From: Bacteroides sp.
Lineage (GTDB): Bacteria > Bacteroidota > Bacteroidia > Bacteroidales > SM23-62
Reading direction: 5' to 3'
Assembly (NCBI GenBank): GCA_011053095.1
Contig: DRHS01000051.1
Span: 1-39,622, forward strand
Length of the DNA stretch: 39,622 nucleotides
Under the pieces are notes generated by a model. The model searched no databases. It was not told where the DNA came from and worked only from the letters and a program-made list of their open reading frames with translations. Below, in pieces: positions 1-8,893 of the stretch (positions are counted from its first letter, which is position 1; the number at the start of each line of letters is the position of its first letter). Both the position numbers and the translations under genes were made by a program.

Positions 1-179
1 CTACGCAAGACTCGATTCCGGTGGGTGGCTGGCCCTTTCCGGACAGGATTGGTTACCTGCAGGGAAACTAAGAGGTGTTTCATTACATTTAATATTTGTT
101 CGCCATAAATCCCCACCTCACGGTCTTGCACGGCGCAATCATATTTGAACGAATTTTTATTATATAAAACCACTCCCTC

Positions 180-1061
180 ATGAACACAGAAATATCTTCA
201 AAATTTCCATTTGATTCAAAATTCATTGAAATTAATGGTTCCAAAATGCACTACGTTGATGTTGGTAAAGGAGACCCGATATTATTTCTTCATGGCCAGC
301 CAACATCATCATACCTCTGGAGAAATGTCATCCCACATCTGCAAACAAATGCCCGATGCATTGCTCCGGATTTAATAGGAATGGGGAAATCTGACAAACC
401 AGACATAGACTATATCTTTGAGGACCACTTTGATTATTTGGAAAAATTCATTGAAAAATTAGATCTGAAAAACATTACACTTGTTCTCCATGACTGGGGT
501 TCAGGTCTTGGTTTTCATTATGCAAATACTCATAGGGATAATATTAAAGGAATTGCATTTATGGAAGCGTTGATAAAACATATGAAATGGGAGGATTTTC
601 CAAAAAATTATAGCACGATATTCAAAATGATTCGGGCTCCATTTATTGGGTGGCTTATGCTAAGTGTGGCCAATATGTTTCTTAAAAAAATGGTTCCTGA
701 TTCGATAATAAGAAAATTGAGCAAAGAAGAATTTGATAATTATTTAAAACCATATCCAACCATCGCAAGCAGAAAACCGGTAAGAGTCTGGCCAACACAA
801 CTCCCGATTAGCGGGAAGCCCCGGCATATACATGAACTAATTGTGGCGTATATCGAATGGTTAAAAGAATCAGATATTCCTAAACTCTGTTTGTATGTTC
901 ATCCTGGAGCAATTCTTACGGAAAAGGATATTGACCAAATCCGGAACAGTATCCCTAACACAAAAATGGTCGATATTGGAGAAGGAATTCACTTTATCCA
1001 GGAAGATCATCCACATCTTATTGGCACCGAAATTGCAAAATGGTTTAAAGAAATTGGATAA
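180..1061 (+). CDS. Haloalkane dehalogenase-like alpha/beta hydrolase
   Basis: An alpha/beta-hydrolase of 293 residues, close to the usual length of haloalkane dehalogenases of subfamily II (DhaA/LinB type), which cleave carbon-halogen bonds by hydrolysis. Visible residues fit that family: nucleophile D105 followed by W106 in HDWGSG, catalytic acid E129 in FMEAL, and base H271 in GIHFIQ. The oxyanion segment reads HGQPTSSYLW (38-47), where characterised members normally have HGNPTSS; the Asn that helps hold the halide is Gln40 here. No signal peptide, so cytoplasmic. The next gene on the same strand is the desaturase fusion, about 120 bp downstream. Family assignment is strong. Halide activity is inference, because the Gln substitution could mean altered specificity or a related hydrolase or luciferase-like function. 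Confidence 0.85.
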   Translation: MNTEISSKFPFDSKFIEINGSKMHYVDVGKGDPILFLHGQPTSSYLWRNVIPHLQTNARCIAPDLIGMGKSDKPDIDYIFEDHFDYLEKFIEKLDLKNITLVLHDWGSGLGFHYANTHRDNIKGIAFMEALIKHMKWEDFPKNYSTIFKMIRAPFIGWLMLSVANMFLKKMVPDSIIRKLSKEEFDNYLKPYPTIASRKPVRVWPTQLPISGKPRHIHELIVAYIEWLKESDIPKLCLYVHPGAILTEKDIDQIRNSIPNTKMVDIGEGIHFIQEDHPHLIGTEIAKWFKEIG

Positions 1062-1183
1062 TCGGTAATATTCAAAAAGAAATAATACGAGACTACAGCC
1101 TTGTAGGGGCTGAAAGCAATCTTGCCTTTCAAAAAGGGTTAGCAGATGCGGAGTGGTATTTATCCCCTGTACCCAGGGAGAAA

Positions 1184-1714
1184 ATGAAGAAACTGCTTCA
1201 CAGAAAAAACGGACCGGCTCTGCGGGATACCATCATCTGGTTTACGCTCATTTTTGGTTCCGGATATCTATTCTTTATCACCTGGGGTAACTGGTGGGCA
1301 GTCTTTCCTTATATCATTTACAGTGTTTTATATAGCTCAACTTCTGATTCGAGATGGCATGAATCCGGGCATGGAACAGCTTTCAAAACGGATTGGATGA
1401 ATAATGTTCTTTACGAAATTGCATCTTTTATGGTTTTCCGTCAATCTGTTGTCTGGCGATGGAGCCATACAAGGCATCATAGTGACACCATTATCCGCGG
1501 AAGAGATCCGGAGATAGCTGTTCCCCGTCCCCCGAATCTTCTGAAAAGAGCTCTTCAGCATTTTGCCATTAAAAGTACTCCAAGGGAATTTAGCAGGATT
1601 CTACTCCATGCAAGTGGGAAAATCCATCCTGAAGTCGCCACATACCTTCCTGAAAGTGAATATGGAAAAGTCATATTCAGAGCCGGATCTATTTATTCAT
1701 TTATGCATCAGTGA
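1184..1714 (+). CDS. Fatty-acid desaturase, N-terminal part (frameshifted gene)
   Basis: Front part of a membrane di-iron fatty-acid desaturase/hydroxylase of the MocD-like type. It carries the first two histidine boxes, HESGH and HTRHH, with hydrophobic membrane segments between residues 15 and 50. The third box lies in the next reading frame at 1915-1929, so this is one gene broken by a frameshift. The protein stays convincing to about VIFRA (codon ending at 1684); continuing from base 1684 in the other frame gives RIYLFIYASVIGLS, a plausible membrane helix. One missing C in the GCC-GG run at 1683-1685 would explain the break. Coding similarity also extends upstream of this ATG: in frame from about 1069 come DYSLVGAE and DAEWYLSPVPREKM, which fit the family N-terminus, but no ATG, GTG or TTG precedes them. 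Either a pseudogene or a gene with sequence errors. Confidence 0.8.
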   Translation: MKKLLHRKNGPALRDTIIWFTLIFGSGYLFFITWGNWWAVFPYIIYSVLYSSTSDSRWHESGHGTAFKTDWMNNVLYEIASFMVFRQSVVWRWSHTRHHSDTIIRGRDPEIAVPRPPNLLKRALQHFAIKSTPREFSRILLHASGKIHPEVATYLPESEYGKVIFRAGSIYSFMHQ

Positions 1715-3333
1715 TAGGACTTTCAATATATTTTTGGAGCCTTCTCTCCCTTTTTTTTATAGGTTTACCTACCCTGTTTGGATCCTGGTTAATGGTAATT
1801 TACGGAACCACACAGCACGCGGGACTGGCAGAAAACGAACTGGATCACAGGCTCAACAGCAGGACGGTATATATGAATCGTTTACACCGGTATCTGTACT
1901 GGAATATGAATTATCACATTGAGCACCATATGTTTCCTTTGGTACCGTATCATGCCCTGCCAAAACTCCATGAACTTGTCAAGCATGACCTTCCCAAACC
2001 TTATAAAAGCATTATTGATACCTACAGAGAGATTATTCCTGCCCTGATAAAGCAATCCAGGGATCCGGGCTATTATATTGAAAGAGAATTACCAGCATCC
2101 TCAACCGCGCATCATGCCACTGAAAAATCAAATGTATTCATAGGGGATAATAATAAATTGGCAGATGGATGGATTGAAGTATGCCCTTCCGGGGAATTAT
2201 CCGTAGGTGATGTTATTCAGTTTGATTTTCTGGAAATAACATATGCCATTTACCGAACGGCGTTGGATAAATATTATGCTACGGATGGAATTTGTACGCA
2301 TGGGAATACACATCTGGCAGGTGGATTGATAATTGGTGACCAAATTGAATGTGCAAAACACAATGGCAGATTCAGTATACCGGACGGATCTGTTAAACGT
2401 TCTCCGGTTTGTGCAGCAATAAAAACCTACGAGGTTAAAATAAAGGATGATAAAATTTTCCTGGGAGTTGATAAATCAGGAGGTGCCGGGGCCGATGAGG
2501 ATAAAAAACTTGTTTCATTCCAAGTTTCCAGCAATAAAAATGTTTCAACCTATATTAAGGAGTTAATTCTAAAACCGGTCGAACAAGAATCGCTTACTTA
2601 TCGTCCCGGAGAGTATATCCAATTAGAAATACCCTCCTATGAAAATAGCCTGGAATATATTGAGGTTGAGGAACCATACAGAAAAACATGGAAAAACACT
2701 GGCATTTTCAGGTATTTCGCATATAACAAGACAATTACCAAAAGAAATTACTCTATGGCCTCAAACCCGGAAACGGAGGAAAAAATAAGGTTTAATGTAA
2801 GATTAGCCCTTCCTCCCGAAGGTCTGAACTGCAGTGCCGGTGTTGGATCATCGTATGTATTTAACCTTAAACCCGGAGATACTGTTAAGGCTTTTGGACC
2901 CTATGGCGATTTTCTCATCAAGCAATCTGACAGGGAAATGGTTTACATTGGAGGAGGCGCCGGCATGGCGCCTCTACGGTCACACATCAGCTATTTATTC
3001 GAAACATTGAAAACAAAACGGAAGCTTAGCTACTGGTATGGGGCAAGATCTAAACAGGAACTTTACTATAGAGAGTATTTTGAAAAGCTCGCTTCTGATA
3101 ACCAGAACTTCAGATTCAATATTGCCCTGTCTGTACCTGACCCAAAAGATCCGTGGGATTCACACAAAGGATTTATACATGATATTGTACAGAAAGAATT
3201 TCTTGCCCTGCACAAAAATCCTGAAAAAGCTGAATACTACATTTGCGGTCCTCCGGAAATGGTATCAGCATGTATTGAAATGCTTCAGGAATATAATGTC
3301 GGTGATGAGAACATTTCCTATGATGAGTTCTGA
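1711..3333 (+). CDS. Desaturase C-terminus fused to Rieske ferredoxin and NqrF-like FAD/NAD reductase
   Basis: Back part of the gene begun at 1184; the GTG at 1711 is only where the open frame happens to allow a start. Domains in order: the end of a fatty-acid desaturase with the third histidine box HIEHH (about residues 69-73) and the family tail; a Rieske [2Fe-2S] domain with CTH at about 195 and CAKH at about 214; then an FAD- and NADH-binding reductase whose motifs RNYSMA, GPYGDF, IGGGAGMAPLRSH, YWYGARSK and CGPPEM closely match NqrF of the Na+-pumping NADH:quinone reductase, down to the acidic C-terminus. NqrF normally carries a plant-type ferredoxin; here a Rieske domain takes that place. 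The whole protein would pass electrons from NADH through FAD and Rieske to the di-iron centre at the membrane. Rhizobial mocD, mocE and mocF encode comparable roles as separate proteins. Confidence 0.82.
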   Translation: MIGLSIYFWSLLSLFFIGLPTLFGSWLMVIYGTTQHAGLAENELDHRLNSRTVYMNRLHRYLYWNMNYHIEHHMFPLVPYHALPKLHELVKHDLPKPYKSIIDTYREIIPALIKQSRDPGYYIERELPASSTAHHATEKSNVFIGDNNKLADGWIEVCPSGELSVGDVIQFDFLEITYAIYRTALDKYYATDGICTHGNTHLAGGLIIGDQIECAKHNGRFSIPDGSVKRSPVCAAIKTYEVKIKDDKIFLGVDKSGGAGADEDKKLVSFQVSSNKNVSTYIKELILKPVEQESLTYRPGEYIQLEIPSYENSLEYIEVEEPYRKTWKNTGIFRYFAYNKTITKRNYSMASNPETEEKIRFNVRLALPPEGLNCSAGVGSSYVFNLKPGDTVKAFGPYGDFLIKQSDREMVYIGGGAGMAPLRSHISYLFETLKTKRKLSYWYGARSKQELYYREYFEKLASDNQNFRFNIALSVPDPKDPWDSHKGFIHDIVQKEFLALHKNPEKAEYYICGPPEMVSACIEMLQEYNVGDENISYDEF

Positions 3334-3356
3334 TCCGGCTCCTCCTTTTTATCCTG

Positions 3357-5261
3357 TTAGTCTATGACCTTATGATGCTTCATTAATTTTATATAATTTT
3401 TGTCATTGCTATTTAAACTCTCATATTCGTCTTCCATCCTTGACACCTTGGATTGCAAAGCCCTGTATAACCCATCTGCCGTAGCCTTATTGGTAAAATG
3501 CGCGTTGGTATATGGATTATTGGATATACCCGAGTCGAGTGTTACAATCCAGTCTGCAGGGATTGTGGAAGTTCCTGTCAACGCTCCACAAAGTGCAGCT
3601 GCACTCGCTGCAGTACAATCGGTATCATAACCCCTGTTGGTGGCAATCAGAACGCTTTGTTTCACATTGGCATTGGTGGCTTTAAAAAGGGCAAAAGCGT
3701 AACCCACATTCTCGTAAATACTGGAATTCGGATATTTCTCTATCCTTTCAAAGGCATTGTATTTGCTTCCCGGAACCATATATACATCAGTCAGCTCCTG
3801 CCAGAAGTCCCGGTTCATAGGGTCCTCATACTTTTCTGTAATGGCAAGCACATACCTGAGTTCTTCCTCGATCTCGGGTGTGGCGTAGGCAAGTGCTCCT
3901 TCAATGACAGACTCAACCGTGGCATCGGGCAGCATGGCCAATGCCATGGCTGCATTGTATACAGCACCCCATTTAAAAGCATCGTCTTCAGGATCTTCAT
4001 AGTACAACTTTCCCATGTCATTCATGTCAGCAATGGCATTCTCCGGGTCTCCTGCATTGATACAAGGCAGGGCCTGGAAAGTACGGGCTGTCAAATGAAT
4101 ATGTTCCCCCAGATCTCTCGGCTTACCGAATGTCGTAACGGGCATATCTGCAGGCGGAACACCCCACCGGGCAAAAGCAAGAAGAACCCGGTCGTAATTC
4201 TGGGTCATATAATTCATATCTTCCATTTCACAGTCCCGCAGCCACACATCCTTCAATTCCTGATAGCTAATTCGATCCTGTTTTTCAATGATGGCTGTAC
4301 ATAGGAGTTTATGTCTTTCTCCACCATCTTCTGTAGCGCCTGCCGGATGGGTCCATGTATCACCGTAATGCTTGAAAGGATGGAAGCTGTCCACAAATCC
4401 AAAGATTTCCTGGATCCGGTCCTGGGACCAGTTGTATTCGGTAAATGCCGCCATGGAACACCCTGCCCTGAAACCAAGTACGGCCCCGAATATCCGATCA
4501 TATACGATACTGCGTGCTGGTTCCCCATCGTCGTTTCGAATAGCATAGTAATGAGATTCTATGGTGGCTATATTTGCCGTGTTTGCCTCAATTATTCTAA
4601 TCACCACAGTTTCCTCATCTTCCGGAACATCATCATTCATCACCCGGAACCTGATGGTAGCCCCGCTCTCACCGGCTGGAATCACCAGTCTGTGAGAATT
4701 AAATTGAAAATCTTCGCCCTCCTCGGCCAGGACTCCCTGAACCGAAAATTCGATTACAATATCTTCCTCCCAGGTCCTCGATAATCTTACATCCACTTCG
4801 GCCTCTTCGAGTGCCTCATCATGAATGGAAGAAGAGGCTGCAAATTCAACATCCGGGATATCTCCATCCTGAATGATCACTGAAGCCTTGCTGTGTTCAG
4901 GATCAATCTCATACGCATCATCTTCCAGAATCCTGACCGTCACCTTTTCAATTCCTTCAACAATACTGTCATGGATTGGGCGAATGTGAATTTGCCTGTA
5001 TTTGTCCACCTGAAGTACATTTGGCTGGCAACGGTAATCGTAACCATCACTGGCTGTACCTTCATAACTCACCTTTACTTTCAGTCCCGGAACCGGTTCA
5101 CCCAGTTGATATACCCTGAGTTCACCATGATCCTCCCCCTCCTTGGCACGGTCGTCCCATACAACTACCGCAACCCTGGGTTTTTGGGATAGTAGTACCG
5201 AACTGGGAATAAAAAGCCAACCGGCCATTGCAATCATCAATAATTTTGGAATATTTCTCAT
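3357..5261 (-). CDS. Secreted Calx-beta / ADP-ribosylglycohydrolase-fold protein
   Basis: 634 residues starting with a signal peptide (hydrophobic stretch to about residue 25). Two Calx-beta-like beta-sandwich repeats follow (about 40-130 and 135-245), recognisable by VIIQDGD, GEDFQF, VIPAGES and NDDVPEDEE. The remainder (about 255-610) is an ADP-ribosylglycohydrolase fold: FGAVLGFRAGCSMAAFTEY opens it, ATEDGGE supplies a first acidic site, and NRGYDTDCTAA (D546, D548) is the conserved second metal site. Last gene of an operon with two sulfatases and rpiB, 46 nt after the upstream sulfatase. Known family members remove ADP-ribose, but the GxxAGC-type opening is of a kind I associate with sugar-degradation loci, and export makes a glycan substrate more likely (inference). 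The Calx-beta part would serve as calcium-dependent binding or spacer. Confidence 0.8.
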   Translation of the reverse strand: MRNIPKLLMIAMAGWLFIPSSVLLSQKPRVAVVVWDDRAKEGEDHGELRVYQLGEPVPGLKVKVSYEGTASDGYDYRCQPNVLQVDKYRQIHIRPIHDSIVEGIEKVTVRILEDDAYEIDPEHSKASVIIQDGDIPDVEFAASSSIHDEALEEAEVDVRLSRTWEEDIVIEFSVQGVLAEEGEDFQFNSHRLVIPAGESGATIRFRVMNDDVPEDEETVVIRIIEANTANIATIESHYYAIRNDDGEPARSIVYDRIFGAVLGFRAGCSMAAFTEYNWSQDRIQEIFGFVDSFHPFKHYGDTWTHPAGATEDGGERHKLLCTAIIEKQDRISYQELKDVWLRDCEMEDMNYMTQNYDRVLLAFARWGVPPADMPVTTFGKPRDLGEHIHLTARTFQALPCINAGDPENAIADMNDMGKLYYEDPEDDAFKWGAVYNAAMALAMLPDATVESVIEGALAYATPEIEEELRYVLAITEKYEDPMNRDFWQELTDVYMVPGSKYNAFERIEKYPNSSIYENVGYAFALFKATNANVKQSVLIATNRGYDTDCTAASAAALCGALTGTSTIPADWIVTLDSGISNNPYTNAHFTNKATADGLYRALQSKVSRMEDEYESLNSNDKNYIKLMKHHKVID

Positions 5262-5307
5262 AACACAAAAATTTACTTTATTTATTTAGCAGAACATTTT
5301 ACATGGA

Positions 5308-6789
5308 TTACCTTGTATAATCTGCATTCCGGATGTAATTCAACAGCTTTGACAATTCTTTTACTTTATCCGGGTTCATATTGTAAAGGTTTGTAGTTTC
5401 TCCCGGATCTTTGCTTAAATCATACAATTGGGGCTCAAATACCTTCAATTTCTCCAATCTGTCATCTGACAATCCTTCGGGAGGTGTATTATCAATATAT
5501 TTCCAGTTTCCTTCCCGCAATGCATGCATTCCGTTTACATCAGCTGTTACCATGGAGGTTCTTGGATTGGAATTGGTTTTACCCAATAGCGCGGGCAGGA
5601 AACTATAGCTGTCCGGAGCCACATCTTTTGATGTCGGTAAGCTACCCTCAGTGATATCACACACGGTGGCAAATATGTCCAGAAGATTGACCATATCATC
5701 AGAAACCGACCCTTCCTCAACCATACCAGGCCAGGATACAATAAACGGAACATTGCATCCTCCCTGGTAAATGGTATGCTTATCACCTCGCAGGTCCCCG
5801 TTTATTTTCAAACCATATTCCTGTGCCAGGCGTTCAGGTGCCTGTGGCCTGTGAGGTCCCGGAATATCTCCTCCGTTATCGCTGGAAAAAATAATAATGG
5901 TATTTTCCATTAAATTCATGTACTCCAGGGTTTCAATGATCTTACCCACACTCATATCCATGTCCTGGATGAAATCGCCGTAGGGTCCACAATCACTCAT
6001 TCCGCGCATATGGGCCGAGGGAGTGCTGGGATGATGAACGGCTATGGAAGCAAAATAGAGGAAGAAAGGATCTTCACTGCTTTGCTGCTTTAGCCATTCG
6101 ACCGATTTTTCCGTCAATACCTCCATCACCTCCTCGTTAATTCTCTGGGGTGCATCGTAGCCAATATACCGTTGCCCATAGTAAGACCTGGAATAGGGCT
6201 GTACGCGATCAGATCTGATTCCATAGATATGATCATTTTCAATATACACACCGAGCATATCATCATGATTCTGGGGTACTCCAAAATGGTAATCAAAACC
6301 AAGGTCAAGCGGGCCCGGAGATAAGTTTTTTGTGTATACCGACGGATCTTCATTAACACCTTGACCATAACCTAAATGCCATTTACCAATGGCCGCGGTA
6401 TGATACCCTCTATCCTTTAACCAATCCGCCACAGTGGTCCTTTCAGTATCCGGAAGCAGGTCTCCCAGGGGATTTGTTACTCCGTACTTCAGGCTGGATC
6501 TCCAGGAGTATCGCCCGGTTATAAATCCATATCGTGTGGGGGTACAGATGGAGGCCGGAGTACTGGCATTTGTAAAGCGCATACCATTATCTGCAATCCG
6601 GTCAATATGGGGCGTGCGGACCAGGTTCTTATCGGCGCCGTAAGAATTCAGACTGCTGTATCCAAAGTCATCCGCCAGTATAAATACGATATTAGGCTTT
6701 TGCGTATTTTTCTGCGCAAAAGCTGAAAATGCCGTGCCAAAGATGGCAATGAGAATAAATGCTCTTTTTATTAATTTTTTGTGCAACAT
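5308..6789 (-). CDS. Secreted S1 family sulfatase
   Basis: Type I (formylglycine) sulfatase of 493 residues with a cleavable signal peptide ending near AFAQ (25-26). The metal-binding start is PNIVFILADD (D40, D41) and the catalytic signature is ICTPTRYGFITG, with C82 as the formylglycine precursor in a perfect CxPxR motif. SDNGGD supplies further metal ligands near residue 300. Overall it resembles arylsulfatase A-type S1 enzymes acting on sulfated sugars. Co-directional with a second sulfatase (52 nt upstream) and the Calx-beta/ARH protein (46 nt downstream). Substrate cannot be read from sequence. Maturation needs an FGE or anSME enzyme; neither is visible intact in this window. Confidence 0.92.
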   Translation of the reverse strand: MLHKKLIKRAFILIAIFGTAFSAFAQKNTQKPNIVFILADDFGYSSLNSYGADKNLVRTPHIDRIADNGMRFTNASTPASICTPTRYGFITGRYSWRSSLKYGVTNPLGDLLPDTERTTVADWLKDRGYHTAAIGKWHLGYGQGVNEDPSVYTKNLSPGPLDLGFDYHFGVPQNHDDMLGVYIENDHIYGIRSDRVQPYSRSYYGQRYIGYDAPQRINEEVMEVLTEKSVEWLKQQSSEDPFFLYFASIAVHHPSTPSAHMRGMSDCGPYGDFIQDMDMSVGKIIETLEYMNLMENTIIIFSSDNGGDIPGPHRPQAPERLAQEYGLKINGDLRGDKHTIYQGGCNVPFIVSWPGMVEEGSVSDDMVNLLDIFATVCDITEGSLPTSKDVAPDSYSFLPALLGKTNSNPRTSMVTADVNGMHALREGNWKYIDNTPPEGLSDDRLEKLKVFEPQLYDLSKDPGETTNLYNMNPDKVKELSKLLNYIRNADYTR

Positions 6790-6841
6790 ATCTACCTGTT
6801 TTTGTGTAAAATATTTATGGTCAAAATTATAGTCTGTTTCT

Positions 6842-8437
6842 TCAATTTAGTTGTCTTTCCTTCACGCCATTGTAGTGCCTGGAACCATTCCTTTTCAACC
6901 ATTCTAAAAGGCATGCCCTGAGTTCTTCTGCCTTTTCAACATAGTTTGCCCTTTCGGGATTGTTCCCCAATAGGTTATACAGTTCATGCGGGTCCTTATT
7001 CAGATTATACAAGGCATTTACTACTGTTGAGGTTTTTGTATATGGAATCATTAATTTCCAGCCATCTTTCACAATCAAATAATTTGGCGTCACATCACCT
7101 CTGGTATTCCACTCTGTAACCACGTATTTGCCATGCTCTTTATCTGTTCCTTCAATCAAACCGCGCAAACTTTTACCGTCCGAAGGATGTTCGCTGATAT
7201 TTAAATAATCCAATATGGTGGGGAATAAATCGACCAGCGAAATGTATCCGTCCACCACACTGTTTTCATCAATCTCACCTGGCAAACGCATCATTAAAGG
7301 AATATGTGCCGACTCCTCATAAAAGATACTCTTTCCGCGCATCCCGTGTGCTCCAAGCATTTCTCCGTGGTCACTTGTAAAAATCACCAGGGTATTTTCA
7401 GCCAGGCCATGTTCATCCAGTTTATCCAATATCCTTCCAACCCAGTCATCAATTTCCTTCACGAGGCCATAATAGTTAGAGATCATATATTTAATCTGTT
7501 CAGGATCGGAATACTCAGGATTATCAAACCTATTATTGGCTCCCCTGTAAGGTGAATTTACCATGTCATCGAAAATACTGACCGGTGACACCATCTCTTC
7601 TGCAGGGTACATGCTGTAATAGGGTTCGGGAGGAAGCATGGGAGCATGAGGAAAATGAAAAGAACATGTAATGCTGAATGCTGTGTCCTTTAAGCGTTCA
7701 ATGGCTTCGATGGTCTCCTTTGCCTGGAATGCGGTCAGCGTATGCTCTTTCGGAATTTGTAAAGCCCCATGCATATCGCTTTGAGGAAATTTCTCGCCAC
7801 TTGCTTGTAATTCAGCATCAGTCATGCTGTGATGTTTATCAAGCGAATCCGTCTTGTACGGTCGTTCGGTCATAGTATCATACAATTCTCCTGGCTTAAG
7901 TTTTCTTATGGGAACATACTTCTCAAGGTAATCAAGATGAACAAACCTCTGTCCCCCATGAGCAAACACGGACTGGCCTTTTACCGAGGCCTGTTTTGGA
8001 TTCTTATACACAGTAGTGTGCAATATCTGACTGTGCCATTTGCCATAATACTCGCAATGATAGCCATGATCCGTCAGGATCTCATCAAAGGTTGGCATTG
8101 TCATCAACCCTTCTTCTTCGTAATAGTAGGCCTTTTTATTGGTATTCATACCTGTATTTTCCACGGTATGCCCCGTAAGAATAGAAGAGCGCGCAGGTGT
8201 ACATACAGCACAGGGAGTATAGGCATTTTCAAAATAAGTGCCATGTTTTGCCAGGCGGTCAAGGTTAGGGGTTTTAAGCACTGTATTCCCGGCTATACTC
8301 AATGCATCGTAGCGTTGCTGATCGGTCATTATAAACAGAAGATTTTTCTTCTGATGATGCACCACGCGATCCTTTTTTCCGGGTGCAGTACATTGAACTG
8401 TTAAAACAAATAGCAGGGAGACAAAGAAATACTTCAT
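6842..8437 (-). CDS. S1 family sulfatase, probable lipoprotein
   Basis: 531-residue formylglycine sulfatase. The start carries a short hydrophobic signal ending at Cys16 (FVLTVQC), an imperfect lipobox, so likely surface or periplasmic lipid-anchored. NLLFIMTDQQRYDAL is the N-terminal metal site and VCTPARSSILTG the signature, C79 being modified. SDHGEMLGAHG near residue 360 is the second metal site. The TDQQRYD and DHGEMLG motifs place it with the choline-sulfatase/N-sulfatase-like part of S1 rather than with the arylsulfatase A-like enzyme next to it, so the two probably attack different sulfate esters of one glycan (inference). 21 nt after rpiB. Confidence 0.9.
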   Translation of the reverse strand: MKYFFVSLLFVLTVQCTAPGKKDRVVHHQKKNLLFIMTDQQRYDALSIAGNTVLKTPNLDRLAKHGTYFENAYTPCAVCTPARSSILTGHTVENTGMNTNKKAYYYEEEGLMTMPTFDEILTDHGYHCEYYGKWHSQILHTTVYKNPKQASVKGQSVFAHGGQRFVHLDYLEKYVPIRKLKPGELYDTMTERPYKTDSLDKHHSMTDAELQASGEKFPQSDMHGALQIPKEHTLTAFQAKETIEAIERLKDTAFSITCSFHFPHAPMLPPEPYYSMYPAEEMVSPVSIFDDMVNSPYRGANNRFDNPEYSDPEQIKYMISNYYGLVKEIDDWVGRILDKLDEHGLAENTLVIFTSDHGEMLGAHGMRGKSIFYEESAHIPLMMRLPGEIDENSVVDGYISLVDLFPTILDYLNISEHPSDGKSLRGLIEGTDKEHGKYVVTEWNTRGDVTPNYLIVKDGWKLMIPYTKTSTVVNALYNLNKDPHELYNLLGNNPERANYVEKAEELRACLLEWLKRNGSRHYNGVKERQLN

Positions 8438-8458
8438 GACATTTACCCTCTGGTGTGG

Positions 8459-8893
8459 TTATTTAATCTCCTCCCTTAATTCCTTTGCAGCCTCAAGTTC
8501 CAGGACACGAAGTTTACCAACCCTTCGCCGAAAATCTTCATGGGTACTGAACTCTGCTTCAATATATGCTTTGATTATATCTCTGGCCAACCAGGGACCA
8601 ATAATTTTTGCCCCCATAGTCAACACATTCATATCATCGTGTTCGACTCCCTGATGAGCACAATGCACATCATGAATAGTAGAAGCCCTTATACCGGGAA
8701 ATTTATTTGCAGCAATGGAAGCTCCCACACCTGTACCGCAGACCATAATGCCTCGTTCTGCTTCACCCGAACGAACAGAACTACAAACTTTCCTTGAAAT
8801 ATCCGGAAAATCAACAGGATTCTCATCAAAACTTCCATGGTCAATCACTTCGCATCCCAGGTCTTCCAGGATTTCCAGCACTTCGGCCTTCAT
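8459..8893 (-). CDS. rpiB: RpiB/LacAB-type sugar-phosphate isomerase, start codon apparently lost
   Basis: Ribose-5-phosphate isomerase B family: aldose-ketose isomerisation of phosphorylated sugars in the cytoplasm. VCGTGVGASIAANK contains the catalytic Cys (C52 counted from this ATG) and GIRAST, HDDMNVL and MGAKIIG follow as in the family. The ATG at 8893 cannot be the ancestral start: the frame upstream reads AIGNDHAGFP, the conserved N-terminal segment whose Asp and His handle substrate, and it is open back to a TAA at 8969-8971. Across that stretch there is no in-frame ATG, GTG or TTG; an ATT at 8918-8920 is the only near-cognate start close to the right place. First gene of the sulfatase operon, so probably acts on the sugar released. 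Either a non-standard start or a damaged gene. Confidence 0.82.
   Translation of the reverse strand: MKAEVLEILEDLGCEVIDHGSFDENPVDFPDISRKVCSSVRSGEAERGIMVCGTGVGASIAANKFPGIRASTIHDVHCAHQGVEHDDMNVLTMGAKIIGPWLARDIIKAYIEAEFSTHEDFRRRVGKLRVLELEAAKELREEIK

Noticed and set aside
2-145. Open frame running in from the left edge on the plus strand (reads RLDSGGWLALSGQD).
   Set aside because: Short, no family recognised, and the translation could be chance; not enough for a gene.
1675-1714. Programmed -1 frameshift in the desaturase.
   Set aside because: No X-XXY-YYZ slippery heptamer and no family precedent known to me; a missing C is simpler.
3498-4304. 268-codon plus-strand frame across the Calx-beta/ARH gene.
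   Set aside because: Antisense shadow: no recognisable motifs, while the minus strand carries signal peptide and family motifs.
7829-8404. 191-codon plus-strand frame opposite the second sulfatase.
   Set aside because: Shadow of a well-supported sulfatase including its active site.
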